Origin: Oxalicibacterium solurbis
GTDB lineage: Bacteria; Pseudomonadota; Gammaproteobacteria; Burkholderiales; Burkholderiaceae_D
Direction: 5' to 3'
Length of the DNA: 64,000 nt
NCBI RefSeq assembly: GCF_014635845.1
Contig: NZ_BMDP01000002.1
Location: 372,001-436,000, forward strand
The translations under genes and the position numbers were made by a program. The notes beneath the pieces were generated by a model. It made no database searches. It had not been told where the DNA came from and saw only the letters and a list, made by a program, of their open reading frames with translations. The number at the start of each line of letters is the position of its first letter. The stretch's first letter is position 1. Positions 62,769 to 64,000 of this stretch are shown here, piece after piece.

Positions 62769-64000
62769 ATGAAATCCGCTTTATCAAATCGTCATGCTGT
62801 CGCATGCAAGGCGCTCGTATTGTTTTCCATAGCTGCTATCCATACTATCCCTGCAGCAGCGCAAGCCGACCCTGATCAAACGTTGCCACAGGTCACAGTT
62901 TCTGCCTCACGTTTTGAAAGTGATGCTGCACCCATTGGGGCGACGGTTATTACTGCCGGACAGATTCGCGAAGCCGGGATCAACAATGTCAATGAAGCGA
63001 TTCGCAAAATTGGTGGTGTCTTTGGACGGCAAAACTACAGCGGTACTTCAGATTATTCGCTTGATTTGCGAGGATTCGGTACGAATAGCGAGCAGAACAT
63101 TGCCATTTTCGTTGACGGTATTCGTATTTCGGAAAACGAATTACAGCCGGCAATGTTGTCGTCGATTCCTGTCGAATCGGTTGAACGTATCGAAATCGTA
63201 CGCGGCGGCAGTAGCGTACTGTATGGCGATGGAGCCACTGGCGGCACGATACAGATCATTACAAAGCGTGGTGCAACTCAGGGAACACATGGTTCGGTTG
63301 TCGCTGCAGTCGGAAATCGTGGGCAGGAAGAATTACGCGCGTCCTTGAACAAAGGGTGGGATGGCTTTTCTTTCGATGCCAATCTTGGTTCCTTGCGTAC
63401 GGATAATTACCGCGACAATAACGAACTCAGACAAGACAATTTCAGCGGCGGATTGCAGTGGGCTTCTGCCGACACGCGTGTGGGATTTCGCGTTGAGGCG
63501 GCGCGCGAAGATTTCGGGCTTCCCGGCTCGTTGACATACGATGAATATCGAGACGATCCACGTCAGACGAATACGCCTTATGACAAGGGAACACTAGATT
63601 CGGACCGTTATACCCTGTATGGCGAGAAAAAATTAGGACAGTTGCAATTGGCAGCCGACCTGTCTTATAGGGAAAAGACCTCGACATCCAGCTATACCTA
63701 CGGTACCGCTCCTGCCTCTCGCTCACGTATGGAGTCGACGGTGACGCAGTTTTCTCCACGCCTTCGCTATACATCCGCATTCTCTGGCGTGACGAACGAA
63801 TTTGTTGCTGGTATGGATTTCCAGAATGCTGATCGCAAAACAAAAAGTGATTATTCCAATGCAGATGGTTCGCAGGAATCCATCGCATTGTATTTGCGCG
63901 ACGAAGTGCGTTTCAGCAAGGCTCGTATCGCGTTCGGAGTGAGGCATGAGCGATTCGATCAGGACTTTTCTGATCCTTTGTCATTTAGTTTTTCGGAGTA
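62769..64000 (+). CDS. btuB: TonB-dependent vitamin B12 receptor (3' truncated by window edge)
   Basis: About 410 residues seen, frame still open at the end. A signal peptide to about residue 31 (ending PAAAQA), then the TonB box region PQVTVSASRF, a plug domain with SVERIEIVRGGSSVLYGDGATGG, and the first barrel strands. Assignment to BtuB rests on the cobalamin riboswitch upstream and the cob genes nearby. G+C is lower than in the neighbours. Confidence 0.9.
   Translation, partial: MKSALSNRHAVACKALVLFSIAAIHTIPAAAQADPDQTLPQVTVSASRFESDAAPIGATVITAGQIREAGINNVNEAIRKIGGVFGRQNYSGTSDYSLDLRGFGTNSEQNIAIFVDGIRISENELQPAMLSSIPVESVERIEIVRGGSSVLYGDGATGGTIQIITKRGATQGTHGSVVAAVGNRGQEELRASLNKGWDGFSFDANLGSLRTDNYRDNNELRQDNFSGGLQWASADTRVGFRVEAAREDFGLPGSLTYDEYRDDPRQTNTPYDKGTLDSDRYTLYGEKKLGQLQLAADLSYREKTSTSSYTYGTAPASRSRMESTVTQFSPRLRYTSAFSGVTNEFVAGMDFQNADRKTKSDYSNADGSQESIALYLRDEVRFSKARIAFGVRHERFDQDFSDPLSFSFSE

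Noticed and set aside
1-64000. Search for tRNA genes, rRNA, CRISPR arrays, insertion sequences and phage genes
   Set aside because: None recognised by reading; no transposase or integrase motif and no spaced direct repeats were seen.

Overview
The window looks like a chromosomal stretch of a betaproteobacterium, probably Burkholderiales near Oxalobacteraceae. That placement is inference from gene content: a glnA-DUF4124-ntrB-ntrC block, CheZ with CheA, MacAB with a NodT-type outer-membrane factor, a TAXI protein and DUF3309. Most of the window is GC-rich. The first 17.6 kb and the last gene are visibly poorer in G+C (hand spot counts: 29 of 60 at 2041-2100 against 40 of 60 at 26521-26580), which hints at acquisition of the first block.

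Region 1 (about 334-17583) is a nearly gap-free, one-direction operon for an aryl-polyene-type pigment. It encodes a methyltransferase, a ketosynthase-like chain length factor, a glycerolipid-type acyltransferase, two acyl carrier proteins, a small membrane protein, an AMP-ligase fused to a hotdog dehydratase, a GT2 glycosyltransferase, an LpxL-type acyltransferase, an MIO aromatic ammonia-lyase, a hotdog thioesterase, a LolA-like protein, an MMPL exporter, a DUF3261 lipoprotein, a ketosynthase, a second dehydratase, a FabG-type reductase, a second ketosynthase, a periplasmic protein and a phosphopantetheinyl transferase. The gene order follows the known ape clusters, with the ammonia-lyase and the transferase as additions. 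The lyase carries the His-Leu selectivity pair of tyrosine ammonia-lyases, so the cluster may make its own aryl starter (4-coumarate).

Region 2 (17.6-30.9 kb) is mixed: a PhoD-type phosphatase with an unknown partner, an alpha/beta hydrolase, three small unknown genes, a roughly 890-base gene-free stretch, a CHASE3 histidine kinase with a single-domain response regulator and a REC-PAS-PAS-GGDEF-EAL protein, an SDR with a histone-H1-like tail, a formyltransferase-like protein and a lipoprotein hydrolase.

Region 3 (30.8-50.6 kb) holds a large autotransporter, ferredoxin-NADP reductase, a macA-macB-nodT efflux operon, a TPP-riboswitch-controlled cytX permease, a PhnD-like binding protein, small membrane proteins, prfC, a TAXI protein, a rhodanese and nhaA. 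The 0.5-kb gap between cytX and the PhnD-like gene contains a perfect LexA box followed by about 100 bases and a terminator, which may be an SOS-controlled short transcript.

Region 4 (50.7-64 kb) has glnA behind NtrC sites and a sigma-54 promoter, a DUF4124 gene, ntrB-ntrC, a cheZ-cheA pair (CheA without a P2 domain), a cobalamin block (cobT, cobS, an alpha-ribazole phosphatase), a kinase-like protein and, behind a cobalamin riboswitch, a BtuB-type TonB receptor cut off by the window end. No tRNA, rRNA, CRISPR array, insertion sequence or phage gene was recognised.
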